Shown here: piece by piece, positions 23,261 to 35,480 of the stretch | Numbering within the stretch: the stretch's first letter is position 1 | Layout of the letters: each line of letters begins with the position of its first letter | Assembly (NCBI GenBank): GCA_951804985.1 | Contig: OX638132.1 | Span: 28,726,440-28,790,439, forward strand | From: Dryomyza anilis | Taxonomy: Eukaryota > Arthropoda > Insecta > Diptera > Dryomyzidae | Length of the DNA stretch: 64,000 nt | Direction: 5' to 3' | The notes under the pieces: generated by a model | The model's input: only the letters and a program-made list of their open reading frames with translations | Database searches by the model: none | What the model was told of the DNA's origin: nothing | Program-made: the position numbers and the translations under genes

Positions 23261-23926
23261 TGTATCAAAAAAAAAAAATTATCTACAGAATCTTAAAAAA
23301 ATTGTCTTCTGATAATTTTAAAAATTCATATAATTTTAAATTATTAATATAAAAAGTTATTTTATTCACTGTTTGCTAGACCGAAATAAAATATTCGTTT
23401 AAATTAGAATTAATCAGAATTCTTAAATCTTATAATTGGGGCATATTTAGTGAACAGAGCAATACAGAGCACCTGAATCAGTAAGAAAAGAATGTATAAC
23501 AATATTTATTAGTTCTCTGAACGATATGAGGCGCTCAGTACCAAAAATGCCTAGCCCACAATATGTTTGAACTTCAGAAAACTGAAAAATGTAAAGGTTA
23601 AAATGGTTTAGTTTGATGTATTTTTTTTATACATTCTATTACTGAAAAAAAAGAAAATATAAAAATTAAAATAATGTCTAATTTTGCATAAAATTTTTAT
23701 TTTTTTGTTTTTACAATTTCTCAATGTTAGCTTTTATTTACGGAGTGAACTTCCAAATATTTTGTTAAATATATTATTATTCGATAATGTTGCCACTTAA
23801 AAACGAGTTAACTCTAACTTTTTTGTTTATGAAGCAAACTAAATACTTTCAACGGTAAAGATTTATATTTTTCTAGATTTTTAATTATATGATAAAAAAA
23901 TTGCATTTAGGGGGGTAGAAGTTAGA
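23261..23926. other. AT-rich spacer
   Basis: Nothing recognised. Confidence 0.4.
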
Positions 23927-24104
23927 ACCAGTTGGGAAGGTGAGATCACATGGGAAATTTTAAATTTGGTGTTATTATGATAGTTAGGATTATAAAAATT
24001 ATAGTCGGTCTAAGCCGACTATAAATACCCTACACATATGTGTGGTTACCATTTAAAGTGGTATATAGGTCACCAGGGTATACGAATCCTGAAAATAATT
24101 ACAA
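23927..24104 (+). mobile_element. Mini-me-like repeat, 5' fragment
   Basis: ACCAGTTGGGAAGGTGAGAT, the conserved hairpin and AATACCCTACACATATGTGT are present. The match stops after CCTGAAAATAATTACAAG. Confidence 0.82.
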
Positions 24105-24659
24105 GATGTTATTTTAAAAGTAATATATAAAATTATATTTTTATTTGAATTTATTATTATGTCCTAAACTTAAAGCTTACATCGAGAAAAAGTCGAAACC
24201 AAAAAAAAAAATTTTTTTTTTAATCCTCTAAAAACCTCCAAAATCGTTATCACTTACATTTTTGTTTATTAAGCAATCTAACACGTTTAATGGAAAAGTT
24301 TTATAATGAAAAAAAAATGCATTTTGTGAGGTAGAAGTCAGAAGGAGGTCAAATCTGTTAACCGCTGAGACATTTTCAACAGTATATAAATTTGATGATG
24401 CTAAAAACGATTTGGCGGTTTTTGGCGGGCTCAAAAAACAATAAAAAAAATATTTCTGAGACTTTTATGAGGTAAGCTTTTATTTTAGGGGCGGACTTTC
24501 CAATATTTTTTTTTCGACCCGGCGCACTATGGGTCAGAAACCGCATTAGCGTCTCATAAATACTTTAGGTAAAAGTCATCGGAAATGAATGAAATAAACG
24601 GTTTTAGAAAGATAAATTATTGAATTTTCAAAATCATTATTGTATTATGTCCCAATAAG
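24105..24659. other. AT-rich spacer
   Basis: Two blocks share diverged wording (AAGCAATCTAA...GGTAGAAGT near 24270-24340 and near 23830-23920), suggesting an old duplication. No gene recognised. Confidence 0.3.
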
Positions 24660-24990
24660 CACAGATACGGACTGAAACGTAAAAACGGTTGTGAGAACGG
24701 ATATGCCCGTTATTGCGGTGACATTACGGCACAATATTACGTGTTAAATACGATAAATTTTTACGTACAAAAACCGGCACCGTACCGGCCACGTAATTAC
24801 GGTACAAAAACGCCTGTTACCGTAAATTCGATTGAAAATACAAAAAAACATTTTTACGTGCGAAGTACGGCAACGTAACGTGCACGTAATTACGGCTCAG
24901 AAACGGCAGCTACTGTAAATACGGCTAAAAATACGCTCAACCATTTTTACGTGTAAAAAACGGTAACTTTACGGCTTTACTTAATTTAAA
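24660..24990. repeat. CpG-rich degenerate tandem repeat (TTACGG/ACGTAA words)
   Basis: About three units of roughly 90 bp share CACGTAATTACGG, CATTTTTACGTG and GTAAATACGG. CpG is far denser than in the flanking AT-rich DNA. Confidence 0.55.
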
Positions 24991-25065
24991 GAAATATTTT
25001 TATGGCTATAATGCCTGGGTTTTTTATTCTTCATGATTGAAAAATATTTTTCATTCGAAATAATA

Positions 25066-25396
25066 ACCAGTTGGGAAGGTTAGATCACATGGGAAATTTT
25101 AAAGTAGGTGTAATTATGATAGTTAGGATTATCAAAATTATAGTCGATCTAAGCCGACTATAAATACCCTACACATATGTATGGTTACCATTCAAAGTGA
25201 TATATAGGTCACCAGGGTATACGAATCCTGAAAATAACTACAAATATTCAATCGCTGAAGAATTTCCATTCAATTGATACCCATATTTACAAATGGGTAG
25301 GTGTACCGAATTTCGATTTTTTTTTTGTGAACCACTAATCTAAGTTATAAGTTTCATTTATCTAGCTCTTCAATTTTAAAAGTAGTAGGGATTTCA

Positions 25397-25430
<34 letters not shown>

Positions 25431-25568
25431 GGACAGACGGACATCGCTAAATCGACTCAGGAGGTCATGCTGATCAAGAATATATATACTTTTCCATACC
25501 GGAGATGCTTCCTTCTGGGTGTTACAAACGGCGTACCAAACTGAACATACCCTTTCACTCTTAGTGTA
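25066..25568 (+). mobile_element. Mini-me-like repeat with internal deletion
   Basis: Begins with ACCAGTTGGGAAGG and ends with CACTCTTAGTGTA. The middle from TTTTTGTGAACCAC jumps directly to TAATCTAAGTTATAAG, so about 180 bp of the family is missing. Confidence 0.85.
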
Positions 25569-26044
25569 AAAATGTAGTGATTTATTATTAAAGGAATTTG
25601 TTTCACGATTACAAGAGTGCAGTTGTTTTTAAGATTTTGACCACTTTAAACGGCCGCGGTGCTATATTTCCATTTCTTCATACATTATCCCATATGCATA
25701 TGGTACACACAAAAGAATAATTGCTTGGCGTGCAGTTGTTTCGACGAATATTCCTTTGCATCTACCAAATTTAGTCAGCCTTAACTGAAATTTATTTGGG
25801 GTAAACAATAGTATGAAGCGTAACCAAACTTTTTATCCATTTTCAATTTATTTCCATTGCTACGGCAACTAAATTCAAAATGAGACATAACAATATTTAG
25901 TTGACTCAACAGATAATTGGTTATATTGACTAAACTATATAACATTAGGTTGTACCAAACAATATTTATTTGATTCAACTGCGAAATCAGTTGTCTTGCA
26001 TAAAAGAGATGCCAAAGCAGGACAACATCAGTCGCACAAGCTTC
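25569..26044. other. Spacer
   Basis: Nothing recognised. The 65-codon frame at 25781-25978 lacks support. Confidence 0.4.
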
Positions 26045-27424
26045 AGAATTTTGAGGCTTGAACAGTGTTGTAATGAGCTCTGACTTACATTATAATATCA
26101 CGGAAACATTTTAATGTTGCCCCTTCAAATGGTGTATGTTCTAATGGAAACATAATAATTACTACATCCAAACAAAATAAATATTTGAACCGAAACATAA
26201 ATATGTTCCAAATTAAAACATGATTTAAAACGACCTGAATATAAATATGTTTCCAGTGAAACATATCAGTTGTTTCAGTTCAAAAAGTAGTATGTTTGCA
26301 TAGAAACATATCTAATATTTTTGGTAAGAAATCCTGAAAATAAAATAAAAATAAAATGTTGTTTATTTTTATTCTTTTTTATTAAAAATCTTTAAACATG
26401 CACAGTGGGAATTTGTAATAATTGAATTCATATACAAATTTTTAAATGCATAAATAAATAATTGGTTTAAAACTGCAAGTACAAGTGACAGCATCAATGA
26501 ATGCACAATTGCACCTGCAGACGCTAAACCAGATCCAGGCTCGCGTTATATTTGGTGCAGCTACAGTTGGTCTCAGTACACACATAGCGTAGGCAAGGAA
26601 TTCACGGAGGCTTTTGTAAAAAACATGCCAAATTCTGTTTAAAAATCGAAACACTGATTTTTATTTGTGGTTTTTTCACATTAGTTTCAGAAATTATATA
26701 CTGCACTATATTATACTCTGTTACTATTTGTACTTTTTGTAACACAATTTATATATTTATTTAATTTACAAATAACAAAATTATTACCGACGCGAACACT
26801 CGGTAATAATAATAATCTCAACGAACAACAAAAGACACGTACGCAGAAAATGCCGTTGTTTACAAACATCAGTATGTTTAAAATGACCCTATACATACTT
26901 CAAACGACGACAACGTAGGTAGAAAATTCTGCTCAACGAGTGCCAAGTTCGTATACAAGAAGAATGTTGCAAGAATACACTTATTTAAATCCAATTTCTT
27001 TTTTGTTTGTTTTTAAACATCAATATGTTCAAACGATGGCAAGAGATGGCGTAGATAGAAAATGCTGCACAACGTTGCCAACTTCGTCAGTCGATAAATT
27101 ATCGAATTAAGACGAGCGTTGCGAACATACGTTGTATTTAGATTTGATTAGCAATTTCTGTGTTTCGAAACATAGTTTTAACCAAGTAAATTGCCAAGAA
27201 ATAGTTTATTCAAATGCAATTAAAATTTTATGTTGGTATTTTAACATATTTATGGTAAATTTGACAGATTCTGCTCGACAATATAACAATGTTTACACGT
27301 GAACAAAAATAAATTCAATTTCGATTATAATTTAATTTCACTTCATTCCTAATAAATGTATGGTAATTTCGTATTACTTTTTAATTACATTCAAACATAT
27401 TCAAACAAATCTTTTCTATCCGTG
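26045..27424 (-). repeat. Large repeat R1, copy 2, the most complete
   Basis: Collinear in reverse with 1-800 and 61365-63230. One terminus is CTATCCGTG followed by TA at 27424-27426, matching TA-CACGGATAG at 61363. The segment 26480-26640 keeps the frame MNAQLHLQTLNQIQARVIFG seen also in copy 1. No known domain was recognised. Confidence 0.8.
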
Positions 27425-27426
27425 TA

Positions 27427-27942
27427 CTTACTAACTTCTTTACTCCAGCTATCAAAGTGTCCCTATTTCTAAATTCCCCATGTGGCCTAAAATTCCTTAC
27501 TGGTTTTGTATTAACATTCCATATCTTTGAACGTAAAATCTTCAAAACAATTTATATGTATTTTTAATACGTCTTTTTTTGTTTGTATATGATCCGGTAC
27601 TTTAAAAAGATTCTGTTCGAAAACACATCTGTTTTGCCTCCGGGGTTTTTATTATTTGTTTTGTCTAGTTACACATTTTTCTCAACTGTTTTAACTACAC
27701 TCATAGATTTGAAATTATTTTCAACTTGTTATCTCTCAAACGAAAAAAAAACATTTAATTTTATATTTAACCTTTTATAATACATTAAAATCTTTTGGTT
27801 GGAGTGGTGCAACAATTATAAAATATCCCAGTGGTTTCATGCAATCTCTCGATTGCTGACCTTAAGTGTTTATAGTGACCTAGCTCGTTCCTAAAAATTA
27901 ATTATTAATTAACTCATGTACACAGAAAAAGTATACGATTCA
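27427..27942. other. AT-rich spacer
   Basis: Nothing recognised. A CACAGAAAAAG terminus next to TA at 27919 has no clear partner. Confidence 0.3.
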
Positions 27943-27944
27943 TA

Positions 27945-28163
27945 CACCCAGAAAAAAATACTATATAAATAATAGTTTTTTACTATTAAAAATAGTCAAT
28001 AGGATAAATTATTATTTTAATCGGAAAATACCATTAAATACTAGAAAATACCATGACATTGCCATGAGTTTATATGAAAAGATTTATTTTTTGTATACTA
28101 TTAAATCAATATTTGTCCTATTGACCAATTTTAATGGTATTTGAGGGATTTTTTTTCTGGGTG
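27945..28163. mobile_element. TA-flanked MITE R5, termini CACCCAGAAAAAAAT
   Basis: Inverted termini CACCCAGAAAAAAAT / ATTTTTTTTCTGGGTG with TA at 27943-27944 and 28164-28165. The core TAGTCAATAGGATAAATTAT is shared with copies at 43.0 kb and in beta-galactosidase intron 4. Confidence 0.82.
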
Positions 28164-28165
28164 TA

Positions 28166-28445
28166 TGAAAATGAATGAGTTCTTCTATATTCAAATTTCA
28201 GAAAATTCTCCAACGAGAAAACTTAAATACGACTATGCGAATAGTATGATATTAAAAATATAATTTAAGAATGTATCTATCAAAATATATACACAAAAAA
28301 AAATATCATCAATATGATGAATTTATTCATGAATATTATAAATTTATTCACCAACTACCAGATTCATCATATTGATACCGTTCATTAACTGACATATTGT
28401 GGAATACATCCTATAAATATAATAAATCTCTTTGTTTATTTTTGG
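28166..28445. other. AT-rich spacer with palindromic TTCATCATATTGATGAA words
   Basis: 28300-28390 contains inverted copies of ATTCATCATATTGAT, resembling segments near 20.97, 30.05 and 59.3 kb. Confidence 0.35.
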
Positions 28446-29555
28446 GCTGAATTGGACAAAGGGGCGTGGCACCTCCGATACAACCTAAACTTTCAAAACG
28501 ATATAACTTGGCACTTACAGCAGCTACAAATTGAAACAAAAAAACTCAAATAAAAAAAATATTTAAAAGCAAAAAAGAAAAAGCACAAAACAAAATCCAA
28601 AATACAAAAACAAAGCAATAATATAAAACTAAGAGACAAACTGAAGGATAAACAAAAACAAATCAAAAGCAAAAACAAAAACAAATTTTCCTTTTCCACA
28701 TTGATTTTTGGCGATTTTTTTTTTGGAAAATGGTGTTTTTGTCGTCCAAAAAATTTGTTTAACAAATTTTTCGAAAATTCTTGTTTTTGTCGATTTTTTT
28801 TCATATGGTGTTCGACCATTCCGTTATTTTTGTTGACCAACATTTTTCTTTTCGAACATTGTTGTTTTGGTCGAGTCATTTTTTATAAAATGGTCTTTTC
28901 GACCATTGCGTTCTTTTTTTTATAAAACTTTATTTTTGGAAATTTTTCGTTATATGAAACTCACCACACCAAAATTTACTACACTAAAACTCAACACAAT
29001 AAAACTCATCACACCAAAACTCATCACACTAAAACTCACCACAATAAAACTCACCACACTAAAACTCACCACACTAAAACTCACCACAATAAAATTCACC
29101 ACTAAAATTCACCACTAAAATTGACCACTAAAATTCACCACACTAAAACTCACCACAATAACATTCACCACACTAAAAATTACCACACTAAAATTCACCA
29201 CACTAAAACTTCTACTGGGAAAAACTCTATGGCGAAGAATTCTACGGGAAAAAAATTTACCGGGAAGAATTCTACGGGAAACCGTTCTATGGGGAACAAT
29301 TTATGGGGAAGATTTATGGGGAAGAATTCTACGGGGTGGCACAGTCTGAGAAAGAATTTTCTTTGAGACAAGTTGTTTTGGCGGAGAATTAATTTTGTTT
29401 TAGTTACTACTTTTATAAAACCAATACAAAAAACGTCCACAGCAAAGCACGTGTCCCTGATATAAATAATAAAAATATTTTTTATATTAATAAAATTGTT
29501 CCATATCTTTGCATTCACAAAATCATTGCATGAGTCGTGTACGAGTCCAACTTAA
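28446..29555 (+). mobile_element. Helitron-like element with minisatellites, 5'-truncated copy
   Basis: Follows the 46.1-47.1 kb element from ATTGGACAAAGGGGCGTGGC. It has an AAAACAAAA-rich block (28520-28690), a CACACTAAAACTCAC array (28959-29215), a GGGAAGAATTCTAC array (29215-29335) and a degenerate 3' end (ATGAGTCGTGTACGAGTCC). Confidence 0.55.
28959..29335 (+). repeat. Two adjacent 14-15-bp minisatellites
   Basis: About 17 units of CACACTAAAACTCAC with a variant CACAATAAAA, then about seven units of GGGAAGAATTCTAC. The same two arrays in the same order occur at 46375-46920. Confidence 0.8.
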
Positions 29556-30304
29556 TTATATATATGAAATTATTCGTACTATCGAACATCATAGTGAAGA
29601 ACGAACTATTCAATACAATGACTTTGAATCGTCATATTCATGCATTTGTTTATAATATTTAGGAATATAATATATTTTTACGTATTTTTCAAAAAAAAAA
29701 AAAATTACGAACAAAAAAAATGTTTCGAAAAAAAAATATATTTCAAAAAAAAAATGTTCAAACAAAATTTTTTTTTTTAATATATTTTTTATAAATATTA
29801 ACTTTTTATTAATAAAAAGTTGTAATTATAAATAAATATATTATAAAACATTTTACTAATTTATGCATGTCGAACAAGCATTATATAAGAAATAACATAC
29901 AAGAACTACTTGAGAACTGAGAAGTACGGCAACAAATGAAAGAAAAATAAATATTTTGATTGAAATTTGGTTTGACGAACAGCATTCTTCAATACGAAGT
30001 AAAATATGTTGTATTTTATGTTCTTGTTCATTAATACGATGAAACGTATTCATCATATTTATGATCAAATTCATAACATTGATGTCGTTAGTTATTAATA
30101 TTATGATTGGTTATTCAAAACAATGAATCATGGTTTGAAGAACGGAATTCATGTAGAATCTGACCAAAAATCCATTGGTGTAGTTTCAATGTCGCATTTG
30201 AATTTCCACAGTTCCTCACGAAGATTTTGTTTTATTACTGAACGTCCTCAATTTCCTATTAACCCCATATATTTAAAAAAAATTCAAATACTTTAAAATT
30301 AATT
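29556..30304. other. AT-rich spacer downstream of beta-galactosidase
   Basis: A/T homopolymer-rich (29690-29790), with palindromic ATTCATCATATTTATGAT words at about 30050. Nothing coding. Confidence 0.4.
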
Positions 30305-30335
30305 ATAAATATTTATTATAAATTTATTATAAATA
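30305..30335 (-). terminator. Candidate poly(A) signals of the beta-galactosidase gene
   Basis: Two AATAAA hexamers on the minus strand (TTTATT at 30312-30317 and 30323-30328) lie about 120 bases past the stop codon. The surrounding DNA is very AT-rich, so chance occurrence is possible. Confidence 0.4.
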
Positions 30336-30443
30336 TTAATTATAAATATTTAATTACTTATATGAAATTCAATTACATATAAATATAAACATGCATAGTA
30401 CAAAATTAAATAGTAAGATAAGCATATAAGAAGTTTAATCAGT

Positions 30444-32924
30444 TCATTTCAATCCATTGAAATTGGGAACATTTGTGAATGTGATATCAGTTGATTCGGA
30501 GACACTTTGGTATTCGAGCAATACAATCTGGTTGTCTCCCGACTTAAGTACTTCACCCGGTACGTACAGTGTAATCTGTGGTCCAGCCAGCGGCCAATAG
30601 CGACCCAGATTCTCACCGTTAACAAACACCACGCCCTTGCCCCAGCCTGTAGTATCCAGGTAAGTGTCCTGCGGCTCGGAGTCCTCGATAAACAAGTTTC
30701 CTACGTAGAACGTAGGACCTTCCATCAACAAAGAGCTCGACTGGTTGGACGAACGCACACCTTGATGCACCAGCACAGACGTAATCACTGGTGCCGTTTC
30801 CATGAGCGACATAATGTCGTGGTACGATTCCAACGGAAACTTAGTCATCGTCCAGTTCGACAACGCCTTACGATCAATGAACACATCACCGAGAATACCT
30901 TTAAAATCGTTGATTTGACCATAGTTGATGCGACCCTGATTCTCGACCAGCAGCTGCAGAGTACTGTGTGAGCCACAACCGCTGAGTGCCAGCTGGAAGA
31001 TTGGCGTCTCGCGCGACAAAATGCCACAAAGTTGACCGTTTACGTAGACATAGGCGCGATCGCGAATGCCGACTGCCCGCAATATGGCCGGATCGCGTGC
31101 AAGACGCGGCAATTTTGTTTCGTACAGCACCAGACCCGAGTTCTGATTAAGAGCCTCAAACGTCAGTGGTTTGTTGGCTTGCACGGTGCCCGTTGAAAGT
31201 TTGCTACGTCCATGCGGCGAGAGCAGCCGACAGCAGGCGGTCAAATGCACGGTGCCGTAGTGACGCTTTGGCTGTGGACTCGGCACCGGAATGTTGGGCA
31301 GCGGTAGATAGCGTCCGATAACTTCGCGTATTGCGTAGTACTTCTCTGTGGGATCGCCCGCCTCGTCCATGGGGGCATCGTAATCGTACGACGTGATGTC
31401 CGGCTGAAAGTGGCCTGGACCGCCATCGTTAGAACCGGATGTAAAGCCGAAGTTGGTGCCGCCATGGTACATATAAAAGTTGACGCTGGCACCAACGTCC
31501 AACATGTCCCTAAAAAAGAGAAAATGTTAATGACAACAATCATTACACTCAGAAAACACTCATAAAAACCCATTAAAATTTGTATTTTGTAGAATTTAAT
31601 AGGATTCACCTATTGAGTTAATAGTCTATCGGACAAATATCCTATTGACTAATTTTAATAGTGAAAACTATTAATTTTATGGTATGTTTTTCTTATTGAC
31701 TAATTTTAAAAGACATTTACATACGTAAATGTCTTGATGATTGTCGTAGTGCTCACGCGCGCCATCGGCTCCGACCAGTGCGTCAACCAACCCGGATAGT
31801 ACTCCGCATTGACCAGCGGTCCGTGCGGCTGTATACGACGTAGTTTGCTCCAAGTACTGTTTAGTTCATTGGTGGCACCGAAATCCATGGTGGCCAGCAC
31901 TTCAGGAATGTGGCCGCAACGAAGTACACCGGGTCCGTCATTGGTAAAGAGCACAGCGTGATCTTTTACGTGGCCCAAGGTCTCGTCACGCAGCCACTCG
32001 CGATATTTGGTGTCGCAAGCGTAGTATGAGCCGTACTCGTTCTCCACCTGCACCATGATGATGGGGCCGCCATTGCCATACAGGTATTGTGTCATGCGAG
32101 CCATTAGCTGCGAATACCAGATGCGTACCTCATGCAAGTAGTCTGTGGAAATGGAGAAAATCAACCAATTAAAGATTTAGAAATGTATATTATTCGTTAC
32201 TTCTTATATTTAGTATATATTTTAGTATTGTGTACCCGTGTTAAATAACGGTGTTTTTTGTATTCTTTATTTTAAAATTAAAGTAGTATCGCAATTGGTA
32301 TTTTGTAGTCCAGAGGCCAAAATAAAATCACTGTACTCACTTAAATCCGCTGTACGTAGCTGTATGTTTGGATACTTGGTTAGCAGCCAATACGGAAATC
32401 CGCCCTGAAATTGCAGTACAAGTAATATTAAAAAAAAAGTATTCGAAAATCAACCCATCAATTTACCATATCGCGCTCGGCACATATATACGGGCCTGGA
32501 CGTAGTATAACCAACAGATCTTCACCTATGGCCAGCTTGATAAACTTTTCCAGATCGGCGATACCCTCCCAGACGTAAACACCATCCTTGGGATTATGCA
32601 GCGACCACTCCACATACCTTAGAATGGTTGTATTGGCTGAATAGAAATCATTATTTAGTCTAATTTTAGAACGACTTACGTGGTAACCGCATTCAAGCCG
32701 CCCGCACGCATAGTACGCAATTTGCGCCGCCAAGTGTCAGGATGCGCCCGGAAATAATGAAATGAGCCCGCGATGAAACGAAATGGTTTGCCATCTTTGA
32801 CAAATGTATCCTTTGTCCAATCAATCGCAAATGTGCGTCCTTCGACTTCGTTTGTTTTATTTTGATGACCATACAACGTTCTAACGCAGACAAGCACAAA
32901 CAGCATAAGTACCAGAAATTTCAT
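30444..32924 (-). CDS. Lysosomal-type beta-galactosidase (GH35, GLB1 family), complete five-exon gene
   Basis: Hydrolyses terminal beta-galactose residues; the family is secretory or lysosomal. Exons on the minus strand: 32924-32680, 32617-32467, 32404-32341, 32142-31725 and 31509-30444, with introns of 62, 62, 198 and 215 bp, all GT-AG. The joined length is 1944 nt, exactly 647 codons plus TGA. M1-G19 (MKFLVLMLFVLVCVRTLYG) is a signal peptide and N22-K-T a sequon. The GH35 barrel follows with RPGPYICAE (about 121-129), VENEYGS carrying acid/base E189, NAEYYPGW carrying nucleophile E267, and YMYHGGTNFGF. The C-terminal jelly roll ends with NLGRYWPLAGPQ. Human GLB1 has 677 residues with the corresponding glutamates at 188 and 268. 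The start at 32924 was chosen because it begins the signal peptide and has context CAAAATG; an in-frame ATG at 32948 would spoil the signal peptide. No frameshift or stop. Flies have more than one GLB1-like gene, so the paralogue is not assigned. Confidence 0.96.
31546..31712. mobile_element. MITE R5 copy inside beta-galactosidase intron 4
   Basis: The last intron (31510-31724) is largely filled by a copy of the family also seen at 27945-28163 and about 42957-43193. Its left end is CACTCAGAAAA after TA. The shared core is CCTATTGACTAATTTTAATA. The right terminus is degraded close to the exon 4 donor. Splice sites and frame are intact. Confidence 0.6.
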
Positions 32925-32948
32925 TTTGCTATAAACCAAAATCAACAA
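32925..32948 (-). promoter_or_regulatory. 5' leader and start context of the beta-galactosidase gene
   Basis: The bases before the chosen ATG read TTTATAGCAAA, giving CAAAATG, a good match to the fly start consensus. TTTATAG could also be a splice acceptor of an intron in the 5' UTR. No convincing TATA box or initiator was seen in the next 100 bases upstream. Confidence 0.4.
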
Positions 32949-34416
32949 TTATTTGCAATTAACAGACACACCATATCATTGATATTACACACAATACTAA
33001 AAACATAAATATTTTAAAAATAATATGAAATCGAAGTTTATAATAATCCATTTATTTCATTTTATTTCTACTTTTTCTAATTACAAAATCAACGATTACT
33101 TGGACTATTTTTTATTTAAACATCGAAGAATTTTGGGATTATAGCAAAAAATATTTATTTGCAATCACGGTTGCTACTCGGAATGAATTTTGCCTACCAG
33201 AATTAACCAAAAAAGTTATTAACATTTTTAAATATATTTTTTTTATTAAATAAATATGGATTCGCAAAATGGTCTGCCTTCTCTATTTTCTAACCAAGAA
33301 TTTTCCTTCCTTCCGAAATTTGATGACTCGTTTTGCCTTTCCCCTTCCAGTATATAAATATTATCATGTATACAAATTAAATACAAAATGTATCAAAGGG
33401 TTCTTACAAATTCCAGATATTGTGGTCAAAGCAAATAATGTAAAAAAATCCCGTAAATTCAAAAATACTCTGATTTATGTCAAACAAAAAAATTAACAAG
33501 TTTTCAGTTATAAGTGATCGATCATACGGTCAAAAAAAAAAATCCAAAAAGTGTGAAAACAAATTTTGGACAATTTGTGTAACTAACCGTTCCACCTTCT
33601 ATGCAATTATTGCAAGTATAGCATGTAATTCTTAGAAACTCTTAGATATATGACAATTCGGTGTCGAAAGACCATCTTCTGAAATAGTAAATGTGAATCA
33701 GGTCGAAAATCAGAATTTTTGAATCGTAAATTTACGGCGAAAGTTAGCCGAACAATCAAAAATTTAATATATTTTACATTTTCAAAAAGTAAAGATGATA
33801 TTTAAATAGAGATCATATAAAGTTCCAAATGAAATCGAAGAAATGGATTAAAGATCCAAATAAAAGAGCGAGAGACTGTTGAAACCCCTATAGAACAATA
33901 TGATACAAGTTGTATAAGGATGTAACCCTCCAAACTGTCCTGAGCTTGATCCAGATATACAATTTTCGGATTAAATAAAATCAATTCTTTGAAAAATATT
34001 GAAATTTTGTAAAACTATATTAAATAAACGCTAGTTGGATAAGCGTTATCAAAAAAAGTTAGAAAAATGGTGTCCAACGTCTGATGGTGAGCTGGAAGAC
34101 TAAAATACGGAAATTATTCCTATTTCATTCAGAATTTTAAATATTTAACTATTTATAAAACCTATGGAGTATTGATCTTCAATTGTGATATAATTTTTTT
34201 CTTTTGCCATGTTAAGATTTGATGTTATAAATAAAAGAAAATGTTAAAATAATTTCGTTTACACACTTTAAAATAACAAATGTATTCGTTTATTTAATCT
34301 GTTACTTAGCCATGTAGAAAACCAGAAACTTTAATCTCAAAGAAACTCAAATTTAAAACAGCAATAATGATGCAATTAATTTACAAAATACAATTTTCTC
34401 TAATTTTTCGATTCAA
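32925..34416. other. Beta-galactosidase 5' flank and AT-rich intergenic DNA
   Basis: No repeat, gene or RNA was recognised. A 75-codon plus-strand frame at 33269-33496 has no recognisable similarity and is treated as chance. Confidence 0.4.
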
Positions 34417-34419
34417 TAA

Positions 34420-34964
34420 GGGCCAGTTTTTCAGTGATAGTTGAACTTTGTTTGTGGTTTAAACATAGAATCGAAATTAGAATCGAGTTTTTCAGTGAAC
34501 TTTAACCGTCGTTTAAACTTAGTTTAAACGACCGATGCTGATGGTTTAAACTACGTTTAAACTTTCAAAGTTTTTGACATGATTTTTTCTCACAACACTT
34601 TTCACTATTTTCTGTCGCTTCGTTGTTTCACAAATTATTACTAATTTTTGTATTTTTGCACACTATGCATTAAACAAAATCTCTCAAGTGCACTCGATCT
34701 GTTACTAAAATTTAAAATTACATTAATTTTATTTTTCTGAAACAATATTTTAACTTATTTAATTTTGAATGACATTTATCAGAAGTCAAAATCGAGAGAA
34801 TTACTTGTCATTAGCCTGTGGTGCCATATGTATTGTCTTGGTGTGTGTTATTTTTAAACTATCACTGAAAAACTTCTAACAAAATTAAACGCCGTCTAAT
34901 TTAATGAGAAGATTAATTAAACGGAGTTTAAACTACGTTTAAAGTAGCACCGAAAAACTGGCCC
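34420..34964. mobile_element. PIF/Harbinger-like MITE
   Basis: Termini GGGCCAGTTTTTCAGTG and CACCGAAAAACTGGCCC with the 3-bp duplication TAA at 34417-34419 and 34965-34967. Both features are typical of PIF/Harbinger. The interior contains GTTTAAAC-rich subterminal repeats in both orientations and no transposase. Length 545 bp. Confidence 0.75.
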
Positions 34965-34967
34965 TAA

Positions 34968-35307
34968 GTATACGAAAATTAAACATTTATTTACAGAACT
35001 AGAACTGAAATTAAAACTTATCCACTATTGTTTTAAATGGAACCGTATTTAAGAGTGTTAAAACACAAACCATTTTCATATTTCGAAACGAATGACAAAA
35101 CAAATATCTATGACAGTAACATGAAATTCAAAGTCGTATGACTAAATTTTAACTTCAAATTTTCGTTTAGTCGTTCGTGGCGAATTTGATTTCTACATTA
35201 TCCAAAACATCAAATAGTAAATATAGAATTAAAAAGTCCAATTATGGAATCGTCATATTTAAATCTTGTGTTAAATTCATAATTTCACAAGAAGTATCCG
35301 TTAGTCT
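34968..35307. other. AT-rich spacer
   Basis: Nothing recognised. Confidence 0.4.
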
Positions 35308-35480
35308 AAAGCTCGAATCACACGATTGAATGAACAGTCAACTTTTGAATCAATTTTCAAATAAGTTTAATATGCCCAATTTTTGTATGGAAAATAAGGC
35401 AATCACACGATTGATATTTAAATTGTTTTGAAAATTGATTCAAAAGTTGACTGTTTATTCAATCGTGGGATTCGAGCTTA
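35308..35480. mobile_element. Short MITE with inverted repeats of about 50 bp
   Basis: AAGCTCGAATCACACGATTG at the left is mirrored by CAATCGTGGGATTCGAGCTT at the right. Pairing continues through AACAGTCAACTTTTGAATCA, so nearly the whole 173 bp folds back. Confidence 0.8.

Noticed and set aside
30507..30971. 154-codon plus-strand frame
   Set aside because: Antisense shadow of beta-galactosidase exon 5, whose minus-strand frame has clear family motifs.
32676..32948. Upstream in-frame ATG at 32948 as the beta-galactosidase start
   Set aside because: It adds MLILVYSK before a standard signal peptide; the ATG at 32924 has the better context and a normal signal sequence.
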